From the NCBI GenBank assembly GCA_008000375.1, contig SMOI01000045.1, positions 62,001 to 126,000 of the forward strand: a stretch of 64,000 nt of DNA, written 5' to 3'. This document shows, piece by piece, positions 32,501-43,656 of this stretch; within the stretch, counting starts at the first letter, position 1; the number at the start of each line of letters is the position of its first letter. Below the pieces are notes generated by a model, which worked only from the letters and a program-made list of their open reading frames with translations, did no database searches and had not been told where the DNA came from. The DNA is from Poteriospumella lacustris. Taxonomy: Eukaryota > Sar > Chrysophyceae > Chromulinales > Dinobryaceae. A program made the position numbers and the translations under genes.

Positions 32501-33726
32501 GCTGCACGCATTGCTCGCCGCCGTAGGTGGCGGTGCCGTTGCTCACGGTCATGTTGTTGGGCTCGTGGCGGCGCCAGTCCAGAAACATCGCGTCGCGTTT
32601 GCCCGCCACCGCTCCACCCACGGCGCTCGACGACAGCCACTCAAAACCGTCGCCAGCGACTTCCCGTAGGCCGATCCAGCAGCCGCGTGTGAACGCGCCC
32701 TTCGATCCGCTGTCCAAAAGCGACGCGGTCAGACGGTGAAGCGCCGCGACGAATCGAACGATTCCACGTACCTTGGCCCTCGACACAGGCGTCGCGCGAG
32801 GTCGTTCTCCTCCGCATCGCTGATGTGCATCAAATGGCGATCGTCCGAGCCGCCGCTGCCGACGACTTCGTTGCACGTGCGCTCGGCGGTGGTGAAGTTG
32901 ACACTCGTGTCGAACAGACGGTAGCACTTGCCCCTGTACCCAGTAGAAACGACGACGTCGCCATTAGCGACACCACTGGCGAGATACGGAAGGAAGAAGC
33001 TTACGTGTTGTATTGGCGGTCGTCAACGGACCAGCCGGGTGGGCAGGTGGACGCCATCAGGTGCAGCTCGCCACCGTAAACGCTCAAATCGTTGACGGTG
33101 ACGTTCGACGTCACAAAGATCGCTCCGGCCTCAGCAGGAATGACGACGGAATCGGAGGAAGTGGGTACCGATAAAGTGCTCCACCGAAACGGGTCGCTCC
33201 ACTCGCCCGTCGTCTTCATCGCCGAACAGTCTTCGGTGCTGTGGCTCATCTCCAAACGCGTCAACGATCGTTTCGCCGCGAGGTGAACGAAATAACTGTA
33301 CAAGGTTTTGTTGGTCTGACCGAAGTCGTCGTATGTTGTATTCAGCGACACGCTGAAGAGACTGTCCAGCGACGTGTCATCGCCAGGCAGCAGCGGGTAT
33401 TCGCCCACCAGTGTCTCTTCCAGTGCAGATTTGATCGTCTCCACGGAATCACTCAGCCCTATGCAAGGCGAGATTGCATACAGAGGCCGAAAGTGATGGC
33501 CCAGTGACAGAGATATGTTGAATCGAATATGGCCTCGTGGGTGGCTCTGCACAGGCCCGTTGCTCAAAATGAGCAGTTTATAGTTTCCTGAACTGCCGTA
33601 GAAGTCGAACGACTCATCAATCGAGAATGTATCAGCATTCCAAGTAACAATTTCCCCCAATGTATTGAGGATCACCAAGAACAGCGCCAGCAGCACGGCT
33701 CCGCGACGAGAAAACAACGTTTCCAT
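29505..33726 (-). CDS. Large secreted protein with G8 domain and C-type lectin domain
   Basis: Three exons (33005-33726, 32772-32933, 29505-32709) give 1362 residues. Residues 1-24 are a signal peptide (GAVLLALFLVILNTLG). A G8 domain lies at about 175-245 (EWSDPFRWSTLSVPTSSDSV, VIPAEAGAIFVTSNVTVNDL). Splicing assembles a C-type lectin domain at about 245-395: CYRLF, TAERTCNEVVG, GCWIGLREVAGDGFEWLS, DWRRHEPNNM (EPN sugar motif), CQNTRPFICQ. The remaining 970 residues are a repetitive beta-rich region with many GG, N-x-S/T and TV/TI steps, like the parallel beta-helix seen with G8 in PKHD1L1, TMEM2 and CEMIP. There is no C-terminal membrane helix, so it is probably secreted or part of a cell coat. 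The ends of all exons keep frame exactly. Confidence 0.85.
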
Positions 33727-34144
33727 TTTACTCGTTCATGCAAGCCAAACGTCGTGGCGTTCTCGCGATAAAAAAGAAGTTTTTCGTTGATTTGTACAAA
33801 TAGCCACTGTGAGGGACAATGCTGATGTGTTGACAGTACGACTGGAGTCTCGTTTGTGCTCATGACGTTGACAAAAGGCGACCGGAATCGATTTGATTGC
33901 CCCGGCGAGTTCATCGAGGGCGACGGTGATGCGCCAAACGCGAAACGAAACGACTCACGGGTACTTTCATGTACAACTACTAAATGTTTAATCGCCCTTT
34001 AGAATGATTTTACTCAATAATAAAGTACGTCAGTGACTAGTTCTTACTGGCATCGCAACGGTACTGGATGTATACCGTATGGTACACGCTATATCGTGAA
34101 GAATCACATGGCGGATGATCTGGGATCTTGAATGAGCAATACCT
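33727..34144. other. Intergenic region between two minus-strand genes
   Basis: 418 bp, AT-rich. It contains the promoter of the G8/lectin gene and the 3' flank of the APMAP-like gene. Nothing else is evident. Confidence 0.5.
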
Positions 34145-35638
34145 TCACCGATGGGGGAGTTCACTGTGCGGAAGGATGGCGATGTGGTGTTCACTATGCG
34201 ATCCCAGCCACAAGTCTCCGGTGAGAGGGTGTCGAAAGGCGACGCTGACCAATGCAATTCTTCCGGAGGGGTCATGCAGTGAGAAGGCGATCTCACCTTT
34301 CTCATTTACTGCTTGAACAAGACCGTATCTGGGAATCAACTTCTCGACGAAGCGCATCGGTACCAGTTTGCCAACGATGACGCGCAGCCATTTGCTCTGA
34401 AGAGCGACCCACAACAATGAAAACGGTTTCGTTGATTTTCCACCAAATCCAATGTAGTAGTAGCTATGACTGTCTTGTACCGCACCTGCATCCTTTTGTC
34501 CTTCGAAGTAGGCGTCAATGCGGATGTTGTCGGCCAAACCATGAAGACTGTCAGTGAAGACAGAGGCACCGTACGGTTCTGCCCGGCCGTCTTTCGTCAA
34601 CATCGCTTCATAATACCCATCTTCTGAACAATCGTGGAGGAACGACGATTCATATTGTCGCACAAGAGATATATTGACGCGAATCAGTCGGAAACGCGTA
34701 AGCTCCGCGAAGATCACGTCTTCTTTGCCGCGCGTCGCTTCCACAGTCTCGTCGCGAATCTTTTGCACACCATTTGGAAAATGTAGGCCACAAAGGAGAA
34801 CTTTCAGTTCATCGCGAGTCTTTTCATAAAGAAAAAGACGTCCTCGTCCGGCTCCATCAAGAATTTCGGGGCGATTCTCGCTGCGAGTGAACTTGAATGA
34901 ACTGTCGGTAAAGACGATGGAACCATCAGAAAGGATGTCCAAATCGTTGTAGAACAAAGGTTTGTCAAACACATTGTTATTCTCCGACGTCAGAAGAATT
35001 TCATTGACGATTGGGTGGTCTGGGCCCACAAGGTGTTTGGTGGCAGCTGCGTTATCGACGTTGACTCGAAACAAGCCCCAGTACGCGTCGAGCACATACA
35101 GAACACGCTCATCGTCCTCCTGTTCGATATGAAGTAAAGCAATAGCCTAATAAATGAGAGCAAAAAGCGGTGTCGTGTTTACCTTCGCAAATCTGAGACC
35201 CAAAGGTCGACCGCACTCTCGCTCTTGTTTGGTGTTCCACGCCAGTTCTTCGGTCAAAGCCAGCTTGCGGCATGTTTCCCTTAGAGCAGCCGATCGAGCC
35301 CCCAGCCCATCCCCGCTCTTGTCCAACATCATTCCTCCCACAAATATCAACCTCGAAATGAACTTCCCGTCCGGTCCCAGAACCACAACTGTGCCGTCGC
35401 TAACACCGGCGTAAACTTCCCCAGCATCATTTGCTGCAAAACACTCTGGACCAGAGAAATCATATGAACGAACTACACTTTTACTCAAAATAGTGTTGAC
35501 AGCCGCATTCCCAACAAATTCTGGCAAGGCGTTTGGCTGTTTCCATTCGACAGGATCCAAGGGAGAAGGAAGAAGCTGGAAAACGACGAGTGCGACTGCA
35601 GCCAAAACGATATTCGTCACGAAGAAACTCATTGACAT
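34145..35638 (-). CDS. APMAP/strictosidine synthase-like membrane-anchored beta-propeller
   Basis: Two exons (35183-35638 and 34145-35119) encode 476 residues. A signal anchor (FFVTNIVLAAVALVVFQLL, about 5-23) precedes a six-bladed propeller of the SMP-30/strictosidine-synthase type. Family signatures include GPECFAANDAGEVYAGVSDG, RPLGLRFAK at the splice, VLYVLDAYWGLFRVNV, DLDILSDGSIVFTDSS, GRLFLYEKTRDELKVLL, LHFPNGVQ, and GLADNIRIDA with the DNI motif. Animal APMAP has arylesterase activity; a plant-type condensing role is unlikely. An upstream ATG at 35761 is in frame and would add 41 residues, but a TATTTTATTG run lies between it and the anchor, so Met at 35638 is preferred. It is head-to-head with Spc25 copy A. 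Confidence 0.88.
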
Positions 35639-36014
35639 CCCACAAACATCAATAGCTCTCAAGTGCTTGTAAAAAACCTCACAATACAATAAAATATGCT
35701 GGATGGGGCAAGTTTCTTCTTCAATCAAGGTCAAGTTCTCGTCGAAATCGTCCGTCGACATTTACGATCATCGTCATCATGTCGTCACAGTCATAAATCA
35801 CTTCGTACACTGCTGCTCACCTTCTCGACACAACTATGGCCTGTCGGTGCTGCTGTATGTACGTCGGATGACCGTTTGCTCTTCAAATTTGGGTTGCTCT
35901 CGGACTTCGACTTCATTACACGGTGGAATAGTTTGTGCTGGTGCATCAAAAGAGAAACCTTTTATCACCGATAAACTAGAGTTCTGCAGTGGAGTATTTT
36001 TGGGGAAAACAACA

Positions 36015-36692
36015 ATGGAAGAAGGCCTAACGACAAACTTGCGCATTGAGCTCGAGAAAACGAACCACGTTTTTCAGAAATGGACATCTGACTACAGTAA
36101 CTGGCTCGGAAAACAAGAGCAAGATTATGGAAGAGCCATGGAAGAGGTCGATGCAACCCTGCAAGCCTTGAGAACCACCGATCAACAATTAGAAGAATCG
36201 CGAGCTCTCAACGATGCCATCAAACAGCAGCAACGAAAAGAAATTCAGCAAGCTCACCAGCAAGTGGAGGGTTATCAACGACAGCTTACGTCGCTTCAGC
36301 AACAACTCGTTCACTATCAAGACGAGGAAATCCAGTCGCAGGAAAAGCTGGAAACTCTCCGTCAGGAACACGAGCTGCTTCGACAAAAAGTCGAACACAA
36401 CTTGCAAGACCTCACGCAAGGAGTAACGCTGTACTCAAAGCTTGGCCTGGAGTTTCAAAAAGCAGACGGCGACTCCATGAAGTTTATCTTCACGCAGATT
36501 GATCAATCCAATCCACAACGACAGTTCTACTTCGTCATGTTCGTCGACGACCGCAACATCTATCAATTGGTCGAAACAAGCCCGGCACTGCCAACTTCAC
36601 AAGTCACACAACTCTTGCAGACGTTGAACGAGACAAATGACATCAGCGCTTTCGTTTGCCGAATGCGATGCCTGTTCGTCAAGTCTCTGTGA
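36015..36692 (+). CDS. SPC25: Kinetochore protein Spc25, copy A
   Basis: Single exon, 225 residues. Residues of about 1-135 are a coiled coil (ESRALNDAIKQQQRKEIQQ; QSQEKLETLRQEHELLRQK). The C-terminal globular part has the Spc25 pattern: GLEFQKADGDSMKFIFTQID, QRQFYFVMFVDDRNIYQLVE, LLQTLNETNDISAFVCRMR. In the Ndc80 complex, Spc25 pairs with Spc24 at the inner kinetochore end and links microtubules to centromeres. The length is normal for the family. The ATG at 36015 is chosen because longer in-frame extensions have no ATG supported by coiled-coil or conservation. The protein is identical to copy B. Confidence 0.9.
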   Translation: MEEGLTTNLRIELEKTNHVFQKWTSDYSNWLGKQEQDYGRAMEEVDATLQALRTTDQQLEESRALNDAIKQQQRKEIQQAHQQVEGYQRQLTSLQQQLVHYQDEEIQSQEKLETLRQEHELLRQKVEHNLQDLTQGVTLYSKLGLEFQKADGDSMKFIFTQIDQSNPQRQFYFVMFVDDRNIYQLVETSPALPTSQVTQLLQTLNETNDISAFVCRMRCLFVKSL

Positions 36693-36813
36693 AGACGGAG
36701 AAGTATACCGCAGCAGACCTGGCAGTTGCGTTGAGTGATGATGGTTGTGTTTTATATGCTGATGTGCGATGTCATTTCACTTTGTAGACTCGTAGACAGT
36801 AGCTGTGTAACGT

Positions 36814-37140
36814 TTATGACTTTCTAATAGTTTCTTTGCCAGTACAAAACACATTCACCGATCCCTGAAGTTCTCAATTTGTCGCTTCATCTACACTTCA
36901 CTCGATTCGTATAATTCGCAGCACATTTACACATTGTTGTAGCTATGAGTATGTGTAGTAGCACTTTTGTGCGAATTCCACCGCGGGTTGACTGCATTGT
37001 ATCCTTAGTTTGAGATGTTGTTCAGACGGGTAAACAGAACTGCAAGTTGAGAGTGAAATCTGTAGATGATTCGAATGGAACAAGAGAGAATTCAAAATTC
37101 GGCGGTATGGTTGCTTTGGCAGGACAATTACAAGTCTCTG
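36814..37140. other. Spacer between Spc25 inverted arms
   Basis: 327 bp of AT-rich unique sequence at the centre of the inverted repeat. No gene is seen. Confidence 0.7.
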
Positions 37141-37261
37141 ACGTTACACAGCTACTGTCTACGAGTCTACAAAGTGAAATGACATCGCACATCAGCATAT
37201 AAAACACAACCATCATCACTCAACGCAACTGCCAGGTCTGCTGCGGTATACTTCTCCGTCT

Positions 37262-37939
37262 TCACAGAGACTTGACGAACAGGCATCGCATTCGGCAAAC
37301 GAAAGCGCTGATGTCATTTGTCTCGTTCAACGTCTGCAAGAGTTGTGTGACTTGTGAAGTTGGCAGTGCCGGGCTTGTTTCGACCAATTGATAGATGTTG
37401 CGGTCGTCGACGAACATGACGAAGTAGAACTGTCGTTGTGGATTGGATTGATCAATCTGCGTGAAGATAAACTTCATGGAGTCGCCGTCTGCTTTTTGAA
37501 ACTCCAGGCCAAGCTTTGAGTACAGCGTTACTCCTTGCGTGAGGTCTTGCAAGTTGTGTTCGACTTTTTGTCGAAGCAGCTCGTGTTCCTGACGGAGAGT
37601 TTCCAGCTTTTCCTGCGACTGGATTTCCTCGTCTTGATAGTGAACGAGTTGTTGCTGAAGCGACGTAAGCTGTCGTTGATAACCCTCCACTTGCTGGTGA
37701 GCTTGCTGAATTTCTTTTCGTTGCTGCTGTTTGATGGCATCGTTGAGAGCTCGCGATTCTTCTAATTGTTGATCGGTGGTTCTCAAGGCTTGCAGGGTTG
37801 CATCGACCTCTTCCATGGCTCTTCCATAATCTTGCTCTTGTTTTCCGAGCCAGTTACTGTAGTCAGATGTCCATTTCTGAAAAACGTGGTTCGTTTTCTC
37901 GAGCTCAATGCGCAAGTTTGTCGTTAGGCCTTCTTCCAT
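37262..37939 (-). CDS. SPC25: Kinetochore protein Spc25, copy B
   Basis: Single exon, 225 residues, identical in protein and, as far as can be read, in nucleotides to copy A. The two genes are tail to tail. The stop codons are about 570 bp apart and the shared 3' flanks extend about 120 bp beyond each stop. The 5' flank of this copy carries the small insertions described for the inverted repeat. The identity means either a very recent duplication, ongoing gene conversion, or an assembly artefact at a haplotype junction. Readthrough of either gene would give a self-complementary transcript. Confidence 0.88.
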   Translation of the reverse strand: MEEGLTTNLRIELEKTNHVFQKWTSDYSNWLGKQEQDYGRAMEEVDATLQALRTTDQQLEESRALNDAIKQQQRKEIQQAHQQVEGYQRQLTSLQQQLVHYQDEEIQSQEKLETLRQEHELLRQKVEHNLQDLTQGVTLYSKLGLEFQKADGDSMKFIFTQIDQSNPQRQFYFVMFVDDRNIYQLVETSPALPTSQVTQLLQTLNETNDISAFVCRMRCLFVKSL

Positions 37940-38119
37940 TGTTGTTTTCCCCAAAAATACTCCACTGCAGAACTCTAGTTTATCGGTGATAAAAGGTTTC
38001 TCTTTTGATGCACCAGCACAGACGGAAGTCTATCAAGCTATTCCACCGTGTACAGCTGTAATGAAGTCGAAGTCCGAGAGCAACCCAAATTTGAAGAGCA
38101 AACGGTCATCCGACGTACA

Positions 38120-38422
38120 GATTCCTGTCAATAATGATGATGGTATAATGTTTGATCGTGGGAGTTTATGTACGCCATCAGATTCTTGCGGAACTCCGCG
38201 AAAGAAATGTCGTATTCCAGATAAAACTTCGTGTTTCTCGGTATCCAAGTCGCAGGTGGCGATATTGGATATCTAGTTATCCTATCGGCACACATGAATA
38301 ATACGCCTATCGATGGACAAGCTTTTCAATTCCTTACGATTGCATTCTTTCCAGCGTAGATTTCTCTATATTGAGTTCGGATCTGATTTCGTTAGGGCTT
38401 CCGTCGGTGTTGGTTATCGTGA
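38120..38422. promoter_or_regulatory. Region between Spc25 B and syndetin starts
   Basis: 303 bp between divergent genes, beyond the inverted repeat. It must hold the syndetin promoter. No defined element. Confidence 0.45.
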
Positions 38423-41400
38423 ATGAGTCTACGAAGGCTTTCGTCGGCTTTCCGAGGCACATCAGATGCTCCGGCAACGGATGCTGATACAGATTTTCAG
38501 CTTCGTTCATTGTATCCAGAGTACTCTATTCTTGAGAAAAAATGCGATATTTCGTTGAAGGAAAACAACTTCCTTCAGAGCCTGAAGTCTCCTGAAAAGA
38601 AGTCGACGATTCCAACTTCCTCCTTCACAGCAATACATTTTGAGAAAAGCCCCGATGAAGTTGTCGAACAGCTTCCACCAGAATACTTTTTGAAGGATTT
38701 TGACCCTATCGAAGGTCATTTACAAGAAATTTCGTCGTGGGTAGACGATGATATCACAGAACGATTCATGCAGAAGATCGAAGATACGGATACCGATAAG
38801 GATGTGATTTTAGGCCACTTGACGACCATGATTGACAGCAATTACGACGAATTGATGATGTGTATGACAAAGATTCAAGACACGGACACGTACCTCATTC
38901 AGGCCGGTCTGCAGTCCAATTATGGCAGAAAACGTATCAAATCCGCACAGGAATTGTATTTGCAAGGTCCGATCCAAATTGTCAATAAAACGAAAAAGAA
39001 GAAGAAGCTTGAGACCATCATTGATACGATTCAAAGTCTGAAGAGCATCAAGGACTTGCACAAGTCCATGATGTCCAATCTCAATGTCGGCGATTTGGGT
39101 CAAGCGGCGCACTTGGCGATGAACGTCTTGGAGTGTTTGAAGCGTCAGAACTTCGACAAATTCCATGCGATGAAAGGTATTGGTAGCAGTATGCAGCGAA
39201 CGATTCTGAGTCTTCGGAGAAAGTCGGACAAGGCGTTGAAGCGCTTGTGCGAGCGAAAGTTCACGTCGTTGGAGTACGACAGTGTGGTGAAGGCGTATCT
39301 CACGTTGGATCAGATCGAGAAGACGTTTAAGATTAAGAATGTGGAGCCTGGCTATTCCGAAGATGGCATTTTCTTTGACACGGCCGGATGCATCGATGGC
39401 CTGGCGCAGCGCATTGGCCGCTTTCAATTGGAAGACGTCGAGCAGTGCCTGCACACGTCCGTCGTGGAACACATCTACCTCGACGAGCAGAAGAAGCATC
39501 GATCCGCGATGGAGTCAGCGGGCCATCGTCGCCCTTCTATTCAAGTGGACGTGAGTGATCTCGACGAGGTGCCACTGACGATTCTGCTCCGCCGTCTGAG
39601 CGCTGAGCAGCTGCCGCTGTGCATCGTTCGCGCCTGTGAACTGCTCGCGGAAATCGTCCACACCCACTACTGCATTTCCCAATGGCACCGCGCCCCATTC
39701 GACACTCGAAACCACGAGGCGCACTTCTTGCACCGACCACCTGCAGACGGTGAGCTCAGCTTCAACGGCCACGACGCGGTCGGGCAGGAAAGCGACGAGG
39801 ACGACGACGAAGTAGAAGTGTTCACCAGCGACGTCCTCGGCCACGCCGCCGCCCACGTGCCGGGACCCCATCTCATGACCTTTGACCCGACCAGCAGCCG
39901 CTTCAGCAGCACCAAGCTGGCGATTGCACAGCTGAGTATCATGCAAAGCCGTGCGACGCTTTGGGAGGAACTGCTCCGCGGATTGATCAGCTTGCTCCGC
40001 GCGACCAACTTCAGCAGCGACATCAAACTCGACGACTTCGTCTGCATGGCCTGGGCCCTCCGCGTCATGGTGTTGCTGGGCAAGGAATACTGCGACTCCG
40101 ACAGCGCGAGCCTCATCGCCTGTCTCGAGGAGAAGTCCGAAGAGTATTTCCGCAACTTCCACCTCGAGAACTTCCAAGTCGTGCGCATGATGATCGACGC
40201 GGAGATGTGGAACCACATCCCCGTGCAACTGCAGGGCAAAGGGGCTATCTTAGGTTCCATTCGGCAATCCTTTGGTGCGCGCAAGGTGGACGCTGCACAG
40301 GAGCGACGGTCGTTGTCGAAGGCGCCGCGCAGCGACGAGTCGCTGGAGGGGCAGGGTACACCGTCGTCGAACGGCGTCGCGGACGATGCGTCGTCGTCTG
40401 TCTTGAGCAGCTTCAGCGTCTCCGGCAACCCGCTGAAGTTCATCATGCGCACGGACGTCGGCGATGCGACCATCGAGCGTATGTCGTCGCTGGACGAGGC
40501 CGAAGAAGTCGGTGCGGCGGTGTCGACGCCGCGATTCGTGCGACAGGCGCTGCAAATGTGGGACAACGACGGCGACGACGAAGAAGAATCGAACGCGCAG
40601 AAGTCGCGACGACAGCGCGACGCCGATCGGTCGTCGTATTTGATCACGCAGACGTCGTTCAACGGCCTGGGCAAGTCGCTGTCGAAGTACATGCAGATGA
40701 TGCAGCTGATTCCGTCGGCGGCGTCGGAGATCTTCGACAGTCTGTGCGAGTTGCTGGACTTCTACCTCTGCGCGGTGTTCTTTGGCTTCGTGCCGCTTGA
40801 AGAGCGCGGGAAGTTCTTCGGGACGCCGAACAAAATGACGTCGGCGGCGCCCGACCATCGCCGGGACTACGAGGTAACGTGTGGCGCGGTGTTGAGTGAG
40901 TGTGCTGCTGTCGCGAGGTAACGGTGGCTGTGTTGGGTACAGATCTTGAAGGACTACGTCAGCCGTGCGTTCAGCGAGACGGTGCACGTGCCGAAGGGCC
41001 AGGCCGACGGGGCGCTGGGCGAGGACCTGGGCGAGACGAGCGACCACACGTCGAACCACAGCGGCAGACACCCCACGGCTCCGCACGACACGACGAAGGT
41101 CTTCAACCTGCTGAAGGTGCCGTCGGTGGTCCACGAGTCGACGGCGGATTCGTGTTTCGCACTGAATCAGCGCATCGTCGCCGCGGAGAGCTGCTGGTTC
41201 GTCGCCCAAATGTTGTTGGAGGCCAAAACGGTGCTGCAACGCTTGCTCCCCGACAAGCTGCAAGACAAATGCGCGACGTATGCGAGCGACTTCTCGCTGG
41301 TGATCGGCCAGCTGCGCGCGCTGCTGTACAAGATCAACGGCCCGCTGCTCATCGACTACGCAAAGGTACCCCGCATCGACACTGCACTGACGACTCTCTG

Positions 41401-42085
41401 GTTGATGCTCATGTGTTTGCTTGTGTGTGTTTCGGTGGTTGTGGCGACACAGATGCTGACGATGATCGTCGATTGCGGATGGGAGTCGAAGAAGCTGACG
41501 CAGGACCACCACCACTGGGTCGACGACCTCATCGACCACTGCAAGGACGTGTGGGACTACATGATGCTGACGGATCAGTTCGCCGAGGCGTCGTCGTTGG
41601 TGCGCGAGCAGGTTTGGATGGAATTGTGTTCGGCCGCATTCGACGTGACCCTGGAGGGGTACAGTCGTGTGAAGAAGTGCACACCGGAAGGCCGTGCGGG
41701 CATGATCATGGACGTCTTCGCACTGCACGACGGCCTCAACAGCATCCATCTGTGTCGTTGTCCTCGCGGCAAGCACTACGTTGACAGCTATCTGCAGGCC
41801 TTCTGCTTGAACGAAGAGGACCTCATGGTGTGGATCCAGGAGAACTACCAGACGTACGCCTATCGACACATCGTCGGGATGCTCAACCAAACTTTGTCGT
41901 CGATGCTCAACAACAAGAAACTTCGCGACGCCGTCGCAGTCATCGACCAACTCTATGAAATCGATGAGAAAGAGCAAGGTTCGAATGGCTCCGCGAGCTT
42001 CAACAAGTTCTCGAACATGTTGTCGACGCGGTTCATGGAAGACGGCAAGATCTCCAATCTCATCGCCGGCAAGTTTCGGAAATGA
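38423..42085 (+). CDS. VPS50: Syndetin (VPS50/CCDC132), EARP complex subunit
   Basis: Three exons (38423-40873, 40943-41365, 41453-42085) encode 1168 residues. The N-terminal VPS54_N-like helical region holds LPPEYFLKDFDP (about 83-94), SNYDELMMCMTKIQDTD, a TIQSLKSIKDL helix pair and LSLRRKSDKALKRL. The C-terminal domain holds VDSYLQAFCLNEEDLMVWIQENYQTY and ends ISNLIAGKFRK. Syndetin joins VPS51-53 in the EARP tethering complex for endosomal recycling. A central acidic/Ser-rich stretch (about 440-720) is disordered. The second intron (87 bp) has no stop in frame; retention would insert a hydrophobic stretch (LWLMLMCLLVCVSVVVA), so its removal is assumed from GT-AG ends and biology. Confidence 0.9.
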
Positions 42086-42657
42086 GACGGATCCACCGCC
42101 CTCCCCTCACCCCCCTCTCCACTGGCTTGTGGTTGTCTTAGTAGTGTTTGTAGTTCGTTGCTGTTCTCCCCATATGTGTCGTTCAGTTGGTGACCCTGTT
42201 GAATCACCATCGCATGGGGCGGAGGGGTCCTTAAGTATTTTGATTTTCTCTCACTCTCATGGACGAACGACACCGACGTCGCGGACTGCCTGCATGCGAC
42301 GCCAGATGACAGCAGAGGATATGCTGGGGGGGGGTGGAGTAGTCTCGACTCTTCTGCAGCTGCTTCATCCGCACCTGAGGACGAAATGACCATCGGACAG
42401 GTCGTACGGTAGTGTGGTCTTGAAGAGCCGGCGCATCACGTTCTCAGCAACCAGAAAACCCGCCGCTGGAACTTTGCGGTACCCGTCTCTCCCAAACTCG
42501 CGTCACTGTACAGATATGATCTCGTCACAGCAGCGACGGTCGTCGAGCACGCCCCACTGGCCTATGTTTACTCAATGGCCCGACCCGAACCGAACACGGC
42601 AGCGGTTGCGCAATGCAACAATGTAAACGGCTTTAATACAGGGATACATGTACAGCA
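42086..42657. other. Convergent intergenic region
   Basis: 572 bp between syndetin (+) and the mutarotase (-). A run of 9 G lies at 42326-42334. No supported gene. Confidence 0.5.
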
Positions 42658-43656
42658 CTAGGGATCAACGTCAAGAACTTGGGTGAGGATGAGCACGGAA
42701 GATGGCGACAGTGACGTCGGTTGGGATACGACGCCGGGCTCCACGCAGACGAAGTCGAAGTAACCGTCGTCGTTCAGATCGACGAGCGCCTTGGCCTTCG
42801 CCTCCCACGGGTTCCACACCACCACATCCACGTCATGAGATGGGCCCGTCTCGGACCATCGTGCGAACAGCTCCTTCCACGGTGCCGCCGCGTCGCCATT
42901 GAATTGACCTTGCTGAAGGAGAAGCTGCTCGCTGTCGTTGATCACCACGCGGCGCACACTGGACGAGCTCGTGGCAACTCTACCTTGTGTACGATCATCC
43001 ACTTGAACTACGCTGCTAGGAAAATCGGCTGATGGTGGTTGGGCAACGTAAACGCGGTCCGTCTCCTGAGCAAAGTGAATGGACTCGTCCTCTTCGCGGA
43101 ACACAGCCAATTCCCGCATCTTGTCCACGTACTCACGGCCCTGAAGACCCCCAACCGTACAGTTAGTAATATGAGGGATTCTCAAGTACGTGTGCTGCAA
43201 GCATTGAAAGTCGATGTCTTCAGCAGCGCTGTTTTGCACAACGAAGGAAGTGACCAGCGAATGCGACGTGAGAGTGACTTGATACAACAGACAGAAGTCA
43301 TGGGGCCACAGAGCCCGCGTCGCATCATTGCTTTTAATTCGCAAGACCGCAGAAATACTCTCTGAATCTCCAAAAGATCCGGCAAGTTCCCATACTTGAT
43401 TGCGCGCGAATCCGTGTTGCGCCATGGAGGGATTCGGCTGACCGAACTGAGGAAAGACCAACGGGATGCCACCACGCACCGCCTTGGATCCATCCAGAAC
43501 GGCCGCCTTTGATACAAACAGTCTCTCATTTCCACCACATACCCATGACAAAACTGTTGCACCAAATGTGAAGATTGTGCAAGAATGTTGCCCGTCGGCG
43601 GAAGCGAGGACAACTTTAGGGATCGCAGACGATCCGACGGTGACAGAGCCAAACAT
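42658..43656 (-). CDS. Glucose-6-phosphate 1-epimerase-like (D-hexose-6-phosphate mutarotase)
   Basis: Single exon, 332 residues from the ATG at 43654-43656. It matches the YeaD/YMR099C-type aldose-1-epimerase family: TIFTFGATVLSWVCGGNERLFVS, KAVRGGIPLVFPQFGQPN, MAQHGFARNQVWELAG (catalytic His), LTSHSLVTSFVVQNSAAED, LQHTYLRIPHI, and VVVWNPWEAKAKALVDLNDDGY. It ends with FVCVEPGVV, which includes the catalytic Glu. It interconverts alpha and beta anomers of hexose-6-phosphates in the cytosol. No targeting signal is seen. An insertion of about 40 residues (near ESIHFAQETDRVYVAQPPSA) lengthens it slightly. Confidence 0.92.
   Translation of the reverse strand: MFGSVTVGSSAIPKVVLASADGQHSCTIFTFGATVLSWVCGGNERLFVSKAAVLDGSKAVRGGIPLVFPQFGQPNPSMAQHGFARNQVWELAGSFGDSESISAVLRIKSNDATRALWPHDFCLLYQVTLTSHSLVTSFVVQNSAAEDIDFQCLQHTYLRIPHITNCTVGGLQGREYVDKMRELAVFREEDESIHFAQETDRVYVAQPPSADFPSSVVQVDDRTQGRVATSSSSVRRVVINDSEQLLLQQGQFNGDAAAPWKELFARWSETGPSHDVDVVVWNPWEAKAKALVDLNDDGYFDFVCVEPGVVSQPTSLSPSSVLILTQVLDVDP

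Larger units (their letters stand above)
35858..38119. repeat. Large inverted repeat carrying two Spc25 genes
   Basis: The left arm 35858-36813 and the right arm 37141-38119 are reverse complements, with a 327-bp unique spacer. By eye the arms are identical through both coding regions and 3' flanks. They differ only in the 5' flank, where the right arm has two small insertions (after GATGCACCAGCACA and within CCACCGTGTA-TGAAG). Confidence 0.95.

Noticed and set aside
30228-32669. Several long plus-strand open frames opposite the G8/lectin gene
   Set aside because: Arg/Val/Ala/His-rich composition from antisense of a GC-rich gene; no recognisable domain.
35703-36014. N-terminal extension of Spc25 copy A
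   Set aside because: The extension does not resemble Spc25, overlaps the divergent promoter, and is not matched by an equivalent open frame in copy B.
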